NCBI GenBank assembly: GCA_038230695.1
Contig: JBBRMT010000252.1
Coordinates: 1-6,557, forward strand
Direction: 5' to 3'
Length of the DNA: 6,557 nucleotides
Source of the DNA: QHBQ01 sp038230695
GTDB taxonomy: Bacteria > Chloroflexota > Chloroflexia > QHBQ01
The notes under the pieces were generated by a model, which had not been told where the DNA came from, made no database searches, and saw only the letters and a program-made list of their open reading frames with translations. Below are positions 1 through 6,557 of this stretch, one piece after another. The position numbers and the translations under genes are program-made. How positions within the stretch are numbered: the first letter of the stretch is position 1; every line of letters begins with the position of its first letter.

Positions 1-737
1 AAGTCCCTGAGTTCGCTGCTACTAACGTAGTAGCCCTGAGCGCGAGTAATAATATCATCCTCTTTGAACAGCAGATCCCCGTGCTTCTGTAGCAGCTCGG
101 CTCCCCCTTCGTCGAGTATCATCTTTGAGGCGATACCATCGTTCATCCTCAGAGCCACCCGCGTATTCATCAGAGTGCGGATTGCACTGGGTACCAGGTC
201 CACCGAAGGGCGCTGAGTGCAAAGGATGAGATGCATCCCTCGATTACGGCCCAGTTGTGCAATTCGGCGTATCACAGTGTAGAATGCGTCCCGAACCTTC
301 TTCTGACCAGCTAGCTGATCGGCGAGGTCAGCAAACTCATCCACAACTACGACGAACGGGGCGAGTGGAGTAGCGGAGGTAAGGTTGTACTCGGTAATAT
401 CACGGACACCGCTCTCTTCCAACATCCGCCGCCGCCGCTCGAACTCCTCGACCACCACCTCGCTAATCATATCTACCGCTTCTTGGGCATCGGATATTAC
501 TGCTCCACCTTCCAAGTGGGGTAGCTTATCGAAGAAGGTAAAATCCTCAGACTTGGAAGTAGAGATGAAAAGTTTGAGATCGGCGGGGTTGCGATGGGTG
601 TACAAGAGGCTGCAGAGCAGCGTGTATAGAAAGATGGTCTTTCCCGCTCCGGTTGTGCCTCCTACCAGCATATGCGGCATATCGGCGAGGTCTTTGATTA
701 TATGCTGACCTTCCGGTGTCACACCGATAGTCAAAGG
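1..737 (-). other. FtsK/SpoIIIE motor (beta) domain of the giant protein
   Basis: This RecA-fold ATPase part tracks the FtsK family motif by motif. Walker A GGTTGAGKT is at residues 1520-1528 (636-662). It is followed by a PHL (1567-1569) matching the family's IPHL. Then come ERRRRMLEESGVRDITEYN (1594-1612), which matches the FtsK helix ending in GVRNIxxYN, Walker B with Asp1627 and Glu1628, and TQRPSVD (1668-1674). The tail has ILDEGGAELL and GDLLF, like the family's LDxxGAExLLGxGDMLY. Lys1527 is the expected ATP phosphate ligand and Glu1628 the catalytic base. These features point to the FtsK/SpoIIIE branch, not HerA or VirB4. All motifs expected for an active motor are present, and the domain is cut just after GYYVSSELRD. 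Confidence 0.95.
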
Positions 738-3700
738 CATCTGTTCTAGTGAGCTGATCATAGGTAGCCGCTTCAATCCGCTACTGAACGGTACAATCTG
801 GCGCGACTTGCGTGGTACATCGAGGGCGACCGCGTCGCTGCCTGGTATCACACTAACCAGAAGTCGTTCGTGCTTCATCTCGCGGCCAATGTCCTCGAGC
901 GCACCCCGTAGTGGAGCCAGCGGCTGCCCTTTCGCCAGTCGTACGTAAAGGCGCATCACACTTGGGCCAACCACCGATTGCGCAGGGTTACAATCCTGCA
1001 CGTTTATCTTATAGTGACGGGCGGCGCGGATGAAATCATGAGCCAACTCGGCAAGTTCCTCGCGCAGGGCGGGGCTGACCTGAATGGTATTCACTTCATC
1101 TTGCGCCAGCTCGCTCATCCTTGCGATGGATATAGACTGATTCTTAGCTTCATCCTCGACCGGGGTTTCATTTGGAGTAGCTGCTACATGACTCATCTCC
1201 TCCAACGGTTTGAAAGTGTCTATCATTGGCAGCTTCGCTTCCTCAACGCCGCTTCCACTATCATCTTGCTTTCCAAGCGTAGAGAATAGCTCGTCAATGG
1301 CGGGTGGGTTCAGATTCCGAGTTGCCTGGATACCCGGTCCTTCTTCATCGTTGCTGGCGACGCGGACCGAATGGTTTCCTCCGTTGATAGCGCGAAGGTG
1401 AGGGATGCGTCCGGTGGTGAAGTGTTCAACGATTTCCTCTGCGCCGCCAACCGCTTTAAGCCTGCCAACCACTCCGTCTACCGCACCCATTGCAGTATCT
1501 AGCGACTCCTGAATGGTCCGCTCACCGAGCGTAATCATTGCCATGCCCTCAACCGTGCTGCTGAGGTCACTGTACGTTCCAGGGCAAAAGATGAAACCGC
1601 TATAGCGAAACTCCAACTTGTAGCCATCGTCGAGGCTATAGATAAAAGGACGAACTCGCGCAGCGAACTCATCATCCACCAGTCGGTAGCGTCGAGCGCG
1701 CTCTAGATAGAACTCAAGGAGCACAGTTAGCTCCCGCACTCTTAGCGTGAGGTCGACGCGCTCCTCATCAAATTCAAAGCGGCTGGTGAGCCGGTTGCGG
1801 GTGTTTGCAAGTTGGCTGATGATGTGCTGCTCCAGCTCTCGATGAGCTAGCCCTGTAGGCATAGTGCTGCGATATTTCGTCTCAACCACATGCATTACCA
1901 GCCGCCTCCTCGCTGCATCGGGTTCAATCAGGAGCAAGTCACCACGCAGCTTTGCATCACCTTCTTCGCGAGGGTTGAACATATCCAGATGAGCATCTAG
2001 CGGGATGAGCAGCCGCTGCTTAAGTAGGTCATGTTGCTCCAGGTAGAGACGGGTCAGTACCAGCCCGACCATCTCCTCGGCACTGCGTTGGCTGGCGAGC
2101 AGGCGGAGGGCCAGTTCACCGGACAACGAGCGCAGAAGATCAAGAAACAGTGGCGCGGTGCGGGGGTCGTGATCCACTCCCAGCTTGTTAAGCATTCGCC
2201 TTAGTACAGTGGTTACTTCGTCCACTGCCCTGGTAGTAAGCAGCAGGCGGCTTTCATTATTACCAATGTAGGGTGGCGTGTAGGCCAGTAGATAGATAGG
2301 CCGTGGCTCGTCACTAACCTCGTCGAAATACTCTAGCCCAATATTCGGATCCAAGGTCATAACCCAGTCGCAAGCGTCATGCACCTGGTAAATAAGGTTA
2401 CGACTATCCGCATCAAGCTCAAGGCTAAGCGTTGGTCGCTGCTCCATCGTCCCATTCGCCTCGTGACTTCCCTGAAGGACCGTAAACAAATTGAGCGCAC
2501 GGGAAAGTGTGTCCTTGCTCGCGCTGTTTATCATCAACTGTCGATGCCAACTGAAATTACCACCTTCGTTATCGTATGTGCTGATCGGCTCCTGCACTAG
2601 ACCTGCAACATAGCTAGAGCGACCGAAGGGTAGCAGATCGCCAAAGCCAGCTTCAACCGGAAAAGGCTCCAGGAGCAGCGCAACGTGTGCCTCGAAGCGT
2701 GAAGGATGGGCGAGAAAGTCGCTGCGATTGTGGCGGGAGAGACGCAATTTAGGGTAGAGTGAATTGCCGCTGGGTTCAGCGAACATCGCTGCGTATTCTG
2801 AAACTTGCCGCTCAGGATTGAGTAGCGCGGTTAGCGCTGACCCCGACTCACGTATGTCATCACGATCGCTATTGAATAGACGGATGTCATAGCGCAGATC
2901 AGTTAGCAACTGATTCCCGTTATCCTGCCCAGCCTGCTGCAGACTAACAAGCGTGCTTGCCAGCCAATCTCCCGATCCCTCACCGAATACATTTATTTTA
3001 AGGGTACTCACATATGGGTGCTGGTTGAGATAACTATGCAGCATCCTTGCAAGGTCACTCGGACTGGTGTCGGCTGGTACAGAAACACCAAGGCTGGCTA
3101 GTTGCCGGGCAGTAGCGCGGCGGGCTGCCCGCTCCACCGGTAGGTACAGGGACCAACCGCCACTGAGTACCTCGCACTGGAGCAACCATCCCTGTCCTTG
3201 CTTTAGTAGCATAGGCAGGTTGCGTGGAATAAGGCTACTGAGGAATTTATCCATTTCCTCGCGTACTAGCGGGTTCTTCTCCTTGCTTCGCTGCTCCAGC
3301 CAGTGGCGCTGTAGCCTTGCATGGCGTATTTGCCAGAGCAGCAGCAGCGGATGACTGGGAGCCATCAGCCGGGCGCAGACTTCATCACCTAGCCATACGG
3401 TGACGATGTCATAATCGGTGGAATCTGCCTTATCTATCTGACCCAGGCTGGCGGATTGCCACTGTAGGTAAGCGTCTATGTAGTTGTCTACCACTTTGTC
3501 GGGAAGGAGGGCAAGGTCGGTTGCAGCAAACACACCTCCCCCTTTCCCTTCTGCACCAGCCTGAGTGATGGCAGAGAACAGAGTCTTACGTGCCTCGGCC
3601 AGCAGCACTGGTAGCTGCGTAGAATCAGGGGACATTACATCGCATTTGTCTCCAGCCACGATGATTGCCCAGCCGCTTGCCTGCTGGGGATTAGCCAGTA

Positions 3701-5219
3701 TCTGCCGCTCAAGCAGGGTTAGGTGAGGGTTAAGATCAATTGAGTAGGTGAACTTCGCCCCTTCACCAAAGCGCACATCAATTACATTGCCAGCTCCGGG
3801 CTCTCCCTTCACCTCAAATTCGCGCTGCTCTACTGGCGCATCCTTCACCGAACTTCCTGCCGCAAGCAATGCAGCTTCACCTAGCGATCCAACCTTGCGA
3901 TTGATTGCCTGTGGGGAATCAAGGTCGGGAGCCTGCTGGCCCAACCAGAAATCCTCGCTCTCATTAACATGGCGGCTCTCCTCGTTGTTGGGATCACGAC
4001 GGGACTCTAGCCTGCGCTCCTCATTTACCCGGTTGCCATTCTGATCATAAGCTCTCACCCGCACATGGTACAGGTTAGCTGGCAACTCCCCATCCTCCAG
4101 CTCGACCTCAGCGCTCTGGCGGCTTATTTTACCTTTATTCTTGTTCCTGCCAGTCCATACCACCGTATCCACCGCATCCAGCAGCTCGAGGCGATAGTAT
4201 GCAACATTGGGGCAGTCGCCGGGGACTGGCTCACTGGTCCAGCTAACTCTGAACTTAGCCTTCTTGCCTAGTGGGATGTTGAACTCAAGCGCCTGCTCAT
4301 TAGGGCGGGACTTCAGGCTGCGTAGGGGGGCGATGAAGAGTGTAGGATATACTTCGTCAGTTCGCTTAGGTAGCCACTGCTCTAGCGCAAGGCTGCGGTA
4401 CTCTGCTTCTGTCGCAATACGCTCAAGCGCGCGGCGCCAATCAGAGGCATTCAGCAGCTCGTACATCTTCGCATAGATTGCCTCATCCCTTACCTTCAAC
4501 TTATGGACACGAGTCAGCAGTCTCTCGGTGCGGGTTAGCAGAATGTCGCACGCTTCTTTGTTCTGCTTTAGCCTGCTATTGTAGTCGTCCTTTGGCATAC
4601 CAAAATCGGGGAAGAGCCCGAGGCAGTACAGCGCCCCACCTACAACCCCATTAACCCCCGCATTCGCTTGTATGGTCAGGTAGTAGTTGAGAATATCGTC
4701 CTTGCCCAGCCGATCTGCTAGCAAATCCTCCGCTACTTTAACTACGAGGGCGGCATCGACCAGCCCCATAAGTCTCATGTCTCGTTCAAGGGTAAGCCTA
4801 ACCTGCATGAACAGCTGATCACGGCGCACCTCTTTGACGACAACAAAAGTGTTGGCTCCTAGCGAATCGACAGCCCCGGCGCGAAGATCGGGTGGAACGA
4901 ACACGACAAGGGCGCGGGTGGGATCATTGCGTAGCTCAACCGCCCGCCCGATACTCACTGCATAGCCTGTGGCACGCATAGGGTAGTCTTCATCATCATA
5001 AAGAACCGCAATTGCGGTGTCAGCCGGGGGATCGTCAAAGAGCCGAGTAGCCACCTGCTCGATAACTGCGGGTGGCAGCTCATCCACCCGCAGGCATTGA
5101 CCAGGTGTTGCTCGCTTGAGTATCCCACGGAGAACCTGTTCGACCGCTATTGAGAGGTAGCTATTCAGCGCCGACGAGCCAAGTGGTCTGATTGTAGTTT
5201 GTTCAGTAAAGGTAGTCAC
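1..5219 (-). CDS. Giant FtsK/SpoIIIE-type DNA translocase with embedded PD-(D/E)XK-like nuclease motif (3' end cut by window)
   Basis: This is probably an ATP-driven double-stranded DNA translocase with nuclease activity, soluble in the cytoplasm. I translated it by hand from GTG at 5217-5219 to the window edge: 1739 residues with no stop. In order: an N-terminal region with VFVPPDLR (106-113) and GLFPD (201-205); a fibronectin-III-like sandwich (about 305-406); a long unrecognised middle with APSHPLLLLW (620-629); a nuclease-like region with IPLDAH (1072-1077), Asp1094 and Glu1113-Thr-Lys1115; an acidic linker (about 1300-1375); an FtsK alpha-like domain (about 1385-1490); and the FtsK motor with Walker A GGTTGAGKT (1520-1528), Walker B VVVVDEFADL (1623-1632) and TQRPSVD (1668-1674). 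No membrane segment was seen. The GTG start has AAGGAG eight bases upstream, and the next Met is about 80 codons in. The end probably lies only tens of residues past the edge, unless a gamma domain follows. DptH-like proteins are the closest analogue I can suggest, but homology is unproven. The motor is certain, the nuclease likely, and the cellular role inferred. Confidence 0.9.
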   Translation of the reverse strand, partial: MTTFTEQTTIRPLGSSALNSYLSIAVEQVLRGILKRATPGQCLRVDELPPAVIEQVATRLFDDPPADTAIAVLYDDEDYPMRATGYAVSIGRAVELRNDPTRALVVFVPPDLRAGAVDSLGANTFVVVKEVRRDQLFMQVRLTLERDMRLMGLVDAALVVKVAEDLLADRLGKDDILNYYLTIQANAGVNGVVGGALYCLGLFPDFGMPKDDYNSRLKQNKEACDILLTRTERLLTRVHKLKVRDEAIYAKMYELLNASDWRRALERIATEAEYRSLALEQWLPKRTDEVYPTLFIAPLRSLKSRPNEQALEFNIPLGKKAKFRVSWTSEPVPGDCPNVAYYRLELLDAVDTVVWTGRNKNKGKISRQSAEVELEDGELPANLYHVRVRAYDQNGNRVNEERRLESRRDPNNEESRHVNESEDFWLGQQAPDLDSPQAINRKVGSLGEAALLAAGSSVKDAPVEQREFEVKGEPGAGNVIDVRFGEGAKFTYSIDLNPHLTLLERQILANPQQASGWAIIVAGDKCDVMSPDSTQLPVLLAEARKTLFSAITQAGAEGKGGGVFAATDLALLPDKVVDNYIDAYLQWQSASLGQIDKADSTDYDIVTVWLGDEVCARLMAPSHPLLLLWQIRHARLQRHWLEQRSKEKNPLVREEMDKFLSSLIPRNLPMLLKQGQGWLLQCEVLSGGWSLYLPVERAARRATARQLASLGVSVPADTSPSDLARMLHSYLNQHPYVSTLKINVFGEGSGDWLASTLVSLQQAGQDNGNQLLTDLRYDIRLFNSDRDDIRESGSALTALLNPERQVSEYAAMFAEPSGNSLYPKLRLSRHNRSDFLAHPSRFEAHVALLLEPFPVEAGFGDLLPFGRSSYVAGLVQEPISTYDNEGGNFSWHRQLMINSASKDTLSRALNLFTVLQGSHEANGTMEQRPTLSLELDADSRNLIYQVHDACDWVMTLDPNIGLEYFDEVSDEPRPIYLLAYTPPYIGNNESRLLLTTRAVDEVTTVLRRMLNKLGVDHDPRTAPLFLDLLRSLSGELALRLLASQRSAEEMVGLVLTRLYLEQHDLLKQRLLIPLDAHLDMFNPREEGDAKLRGDLLLIEPDAARRRLVMHVVETKYRSTMPTGLAHRELEQHIISQLANTRNRLTSRFEFDEERVDLTLRVRELTVLLEFYLERARRYRLVDDEFAARVRPFIYSLDDGYKLEFRYSGFIFCPGTYSDLSSTVEGMAMITLGERTIQESLDTAMGAVDGVVGRLKAVGGAEEIVEHFTTGRIPHLRAINGGNHSVRVASNDEEGPGIQATRNLNPPAIDELFSTLGKQDDSGSGVEEAKLPMIDTFKPLEEMSHVAATPNETPVEDEAKNQSISIARMSELAQDEVNTIQVSPALREELAELAHDFIRAARHYKINVQDCNPAQSVVGPSVMRLYVRLAKGQPLAPLRGALEDIGREMKHERLLVSVIPGSDAVALDVPRKSRQIVPFSSGLKRLPMISSLEQMPLTIGVTPEGQHIIKDLADMPHMLVGGTTGAGKTIFLYTLLCSLLYTHRNPADLKLFISTSKSEDFTFFDKLPHLEGGAVISDAQEAVDMISEVVVEEFERRRRMLEESGVRDITEYNLTSATPLAPFVVVVDEFADLADQLAGQKKVRDAFYTVIRRIAQLGRNRGMHLILCTQRPSVDLVPSAIRTLMNTRVALRMNDGIASKMILDEGGAELLQKHGDLLFKEDDIITRAQGYYVSSSELRD
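750..1067 (-). other. FtsK alpha-like domain preceding the motor
   Basis: Residues about 1385-1490 contain VVGPSVMRLYVRLAKGQPLA and then PGSDAVALDVP. In order and spacing these fit the FtsK alpha domain (GPVVTRFELxxAPGVK, then PIPGKxxVGIEIPN), which forms the ring layer stacked on the motor. Gly1418-Pro1419 mark the first motif. Together with the motor, this says the complete alpha-beta translocation module was captured, not just an ATPase core. The assignment rests on pattern recognition by eye. Confidence 0.75.
1620..2117 (-). other. PD-(D/E)XK-like nuclease region inside the translocase
   Basis: A hydrophobic strand carries Asp1094 (RGDLLLIEPD). After 18 residues comes a second strand ending in Glu1113-Thr-Lys1115 (LVMHVVETKYRS). 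The D-(x18)-ExK layout on two adjacent beta strands is the metal-binding core of the PD-(D/E)XK nuclease superfamily. A helix rich in Gln follows (ELEQHIISQLANTRNRL), where many RecB-like members have a helix with a conserved Gln. An IPLDAH segment lies just before, at 1072-1077. Domain limits are approximate. No homology search was possible, so this is a motif-based call; a chance match is unlikely but not excluded. Confidence 0.65.
4002..4307 (-). other. Fibronectin-III-like beta-sandwich in the translocase
   Basis: Residues about 305-406 read as alternating beta strands: FNIPLGKKAKFRVSW, then VAYYRLELLD, then VVWTG, then ANLYHVRVRAYDQNGN. The Trp in the early strand, the YYRLELLD strand and the YHVRVRAYDQNGN strand give the usual signature of a fibronectin type III fold. 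In an intracellular enzyme such a module usually acts as a spacer or protein-contact surface. The call is by strand pattern only; another immunoglobulin-like sandwich would look the same. Confidence 0.6.
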
Positions 5220-5235
5220 GTAGTCTGCTCCTTCA
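5220..5235 (-). promoter_or_regulatory. Ribosome-binding site of the giant translocase, overlapping the upstream stop
   Basis: On the minus strand the sequence is TGAAGGAGCAGACTAC, followed directly by GTG. The Shine-Dalgarno core AAGGAG (5228-5233) begins within the TGA stop of the preceding gene (5233-5235) and lies eight bases before the GTG at 5217-5219. This decides the GTG start and implies translational coupling between the two genes. No promoter could fit in the 13-base gap, so the genes should share a transcript. Confidence 0.85.
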
Positions 5236-6006
5236 GTCGATCCGGTAGCGAGGGTTGATGGTCTGGGCGTTGCTCGCGTCGCTAAGGTCGGCATAGTATC
5301 CGATGCTGCGTAGCCTTCCCTTCAATGTCTCCAGGTTAGCGCGGCAAGCAGGGTAGGCATCCCCACTGGTTGCTCCTGCCTGAAGTGGGTTAATATAGAT
5401 ACCATATCGTTCAGCCAACCAATCAACCAGGTAATCTATGGTGCAGGGGCGGGTGTGATAGCTGCCCGGTTCGCCATCAAGCAAGGCGAGCAGAACGAGT
5501 GTTTCGAGTAGGCGGGATCCCATTGCAAAGCGAGGTTGCGCGCTGGGCCAGCGACCCCGACCGGAGCGGATAAGACCATAGTCGGTGTTTCGCATCAAGG
5601 TAGATCCCACAAGCTGAGTAGCATATTCAAAATGAAAGCCGAGCCGAGCATAGCTAATTATCTCGACCAGTTGATTGAAGGGATGTCGCTCTGTCTTGAT
5701 GATGTCCTCCACCATCTTGTCTTGCCGCCCGTCGTCATCTTTCATTGCGGGGAGAAGGCTATCCAGAGCGATGCGGAAGTACATCTTGAAGTCTCCGGTA
5801 TTGAACTCACTTGCTATAAGGCCGATAATCTCCTTCGCCGATGGCTCGGTATGGTACACCACCTTCCAGTAACCCAGCAGCTGGTTGAAGGCAAAGGTCT
5901 CCCTTACATAGTCGGGAATCTTTCTTATGTACTCGCCATAACTGGCACGGGCCAGAGAAGCCATCGGACTCTTAGCGTCCTCGCCCAGATCCACCAGCAT
6001 CCGCAC
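5233..6006 (-). CDS. Hypothetical operon protein with possible winged-helix-like C-terminus
   Basis: I do not recognise this 257-residue protein. It is soluble, with no signal peptide or convincing membrane segment. The first 180 residues look mainly helical, with aromatic-rich stretches (FAFNQLLGYWKVVYH at 38-52; MYFRIALDSLL at 75-85). A charged loop KDDDGRQDK (89-97) and a helical stretch LLETLVLLALL (166-176) follow. The C-terminal part has CTIDYLVDWLAERYGIYI (188-205), then LETLKGRLRSIGYYADLSDA (225-244), then a strand-like QTINPRY near the end. That helix, helix, strand pattern would suit a small winged-helix fold, possibly for binding DNA or a partner. Position immediately before the giant translocase, with coupled translation, suggests it works with it. 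The start may be GTG at 6006 (AAGGAGG 11 bases upstream) or ATG at 6000 (AAGGTGA seven bases upstream), a two-residue difference. No catalytic motif was seen. Confidence 0.85.
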   Translation of the reverse strand: MRMLVDLGEDAKSPMASLARASYGEYIRKIPDYVRETFAFNQLLGYWKVVYHTEPSAKEIIGLIASEFNTGDFKMYFRIALDSLLPAMKDDDGRQDKMVEDIIKTERHPFNQLVEIISYARLGFHFEYATQLVGSTLMRNTDYGLIRSGRGRWPSAQPRFAMGSRLLETLVLLALLDGEPGSYHTRPCTIDYLVDWLAERYGIYINPLQAGATSGDAYPACRANLETLKGRLRSIGYYADLSDASNAQTINPRYRID

Positions 6007-6024
6007 TTCACCTTAACCCTCCTT
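6007..6024 (-). promoter_or_regulatory. Ribosome-binding region with two candidate SD cores before the middle gene
   Basis: The minus strand reads AAGGAGGGTTAAGGTGAA, then GTG at 6004-6006 and ATG at 5998-6000. AAGGAGG (6018-6024) lies inside the last codons of the upstream gene, 11 bases before GTG. AAGGTGA (6008-6014) overlaps the upstream TAA and sits seven bases before ATG. Either start is well served. The strong first core argues that the middle gene is initiated on its own and is not the broken-off tail of the upstream gene. Confidence 0.7.
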
Positions 6025-6557
6025 GCTACCGGACCGCATCCAGCGCGGTAGCGCATCCATCAGCCGCATTACATAGAGGCCACTATGGATAGTGAGCAAG
6101 GTGCGCATCATCTCAATCAAGGCCTGACGAGCCATTACCCCGCGATAAGCGAGAAGCCGCCAGAGGTCGTCGCAGAGCTTGGCCGCCTGCAGAGGCAGCG
6201 CTGGCTGCTCATAGGTGATGGTACCAGTTGGCGGAGTATATTCCGGTTCAGCCATCAGCATCACCATCAGGCTACCGATGTCCAGAGGTGAAGCTGTGCC
6301 TTCTGCGGCCAGGTAGCTACGCAACTCCTGCTCGAGGTTTGGCTCCTGATCACGGCGGGGATCAGCGTTCTTTATCATTGTATATAGCTGCTCGGATGTG
6401 TTATAGTCACGCGCCTGTTCCCGATTGCGCAGCTTGTAGCTGCTTAGGTGGAGTGGGCGAGGGGCAGCCACCTGTCCGGTCCGCTTTCCTTGAGTGATGG
6501 TAATGAGCAGGTCGCTCTCAAGCCACCTCCACACCGCATCCTCGCTCACCTTATCGC
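6013..6557 (-). CDS. Hypothetical operon protein, C-terminal part only (5' end beyond window)
   Basis: I do not recognise this protein. At least 180 residues are visible, ending in RSGSKEG at TAA 6013-6015. The frame is open to the window edge. The GTG at 6547-6549 has no Shine-Dalgarno core at normal distance, so it is probably an internal Val codon and the N-terminal part is missing. Numbered from that GTG, the visible part has WRWLESDLLITITQGKRTG (8-26), a charged helical region with many Arg, Glu and Gln (41-80), a Pro-rich stretch PEYTPPTGTITYEQPALPL (102-120), and a helical C-terminus (QALIEMMRTLLTIHSGLYVM, 142-161, then RLMDALPRW). No P-loop, nuclease motif or membrane helix is seen in this part. 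It is in the same frame as the next gene and separated from it only by TAA plus two codons. It is presumably the first visible member of the operon. The role is unknown. Confidence 0.8.
   Translation of the reverse strand, partial: DKVSEDAVWRWLESDLLITITQGKRTGQVAAPRPLHLSSYKLRNREQARDYNTSEQLYTMIKNADPRRDQEPNLEQELRSYLAAEGTASPLDIGSLMVMLMAEPEYTPPTGTITYEQPALPLQAAKLCDDLWRLLAYRGVMARQALIEMMRTLLTIHSGLYVMRLMDALPRWMRSGSKEG

Noticed and set aside
385..708. 107-residue open frame on the plus strand
   Set aside because: It lies antisense to the Walker A to Walker B part of the FtsK motor, where the minus-strand frame is certain. Ser- and Arg-rich composition is typical of a shadow frame.
978..1289. Plus-strand open frames at 978-1289, 1210-1401, 2379-2600, 3067-3354 and 3748-4476
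   Set aside because: All lie antisense to the single continuous giant gene, with no supporting motif or ribosome-binding site.
3339..3350. Short GCA/CTG triplet run
   Set aside because: It only encodes the Leu run after His623-Pro624 in the giant protein; four repeats are too few to count as a repeat feature.
1..5219. Naming the giant gene dptH or mad8
   Set aside because: Size, position and motor type fit such families loosely, but no diagnostic residue stretch could be matched from memory and no modification genes are in view. The symbol is left empty.
1..5219. Possible frameshift or broken gene, given the unusual length
   Set aside because: Codon-by-codon translation from 5219 to 3 stays in one frame with no stop, and N-terminal start, nuclease motif and FtsK motifs are all in that same frame.
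5536..6051. 171-residue open frame on the plus strand
   Set aside because: It is wholly antisense to the 257-residue gene and the end of its upstream neighbour, has no domain signature, and the minus-strand frame has clear ribosome-binding sites and protein-like composition.
6547..6549. GTG as the start of the right-hand gene
   Set aside because: No Shine-Dalgarno core at normal spacing in the eight bases before it, and the frame stays open to the window edge. It is more likely an internal Val codon.

Overview
All of the coding in this window lies on the minus strand: three tightly packed genes read from right to left with almost no non-coding sequence. The right-hand gene is cut at its 5' end by the window edge (6557). 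The left-hand gene is cut at its 3' end (position 1). The open reading frames on the plus strand are antisense shadows. I see no RNA gene, insertion sequence, CRISPR array, promoter or terminator.

The window is dominated by one giant reading frame (5219 down to 1, at least 1739 residues, no internal stop). It ends in a clear FtsK/SpoIIIE-type DNA translocase motor. Ahead of the motor are a long unrecognised N-terminal region, a fibronectin-III-like beta-sandwich, and an embedded motif of PD-(D/E)XK nuclease type (Asp1094, Glu1113-x-Lys1115). No membrane segments were seen, so this is not a cell-division FtsK. It looks like a soluble nuclease-translocase of the kind found in multi-gene anti-phage or anti-plasmid systems.

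Upstream are a 257-residue protein with a possible winged-helix-like C-terminus, and the last 180 or so residues of a third protein. I cannot name either. The two are in the same reading frame and are separated by a single TAA and two codons, but a strong Shine-Dalgarno sequence before the second supports two separate genes. The translocase starts at GTG, 13 bases after the middle gene's stop, with a ribosome-binding site that overlaps that stop. This is a translationally compact operon.

The layout (small protein, small protein, very large FtsK-like ATPase) recalls the DptF-DptG-DptH restriction module of DNA phosphorothioation systems and other modification-linked defence operons. I cannot show homology to any of them, and no modification genes lie in the window. 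The working model, which is inference, is a DNA-processing defence complex: the giant protein translocates on DNA and cuts it, and the two small proteins act as partners or target sensors.

The organism is bacterial: it has SD-led GTG starts and an FtsK-family motor. Moderate GC and frequent CTA and ATA codons argue against an enterobacterium, and something like a Chloroflexota genome is possible, but the sequence does not settle this.
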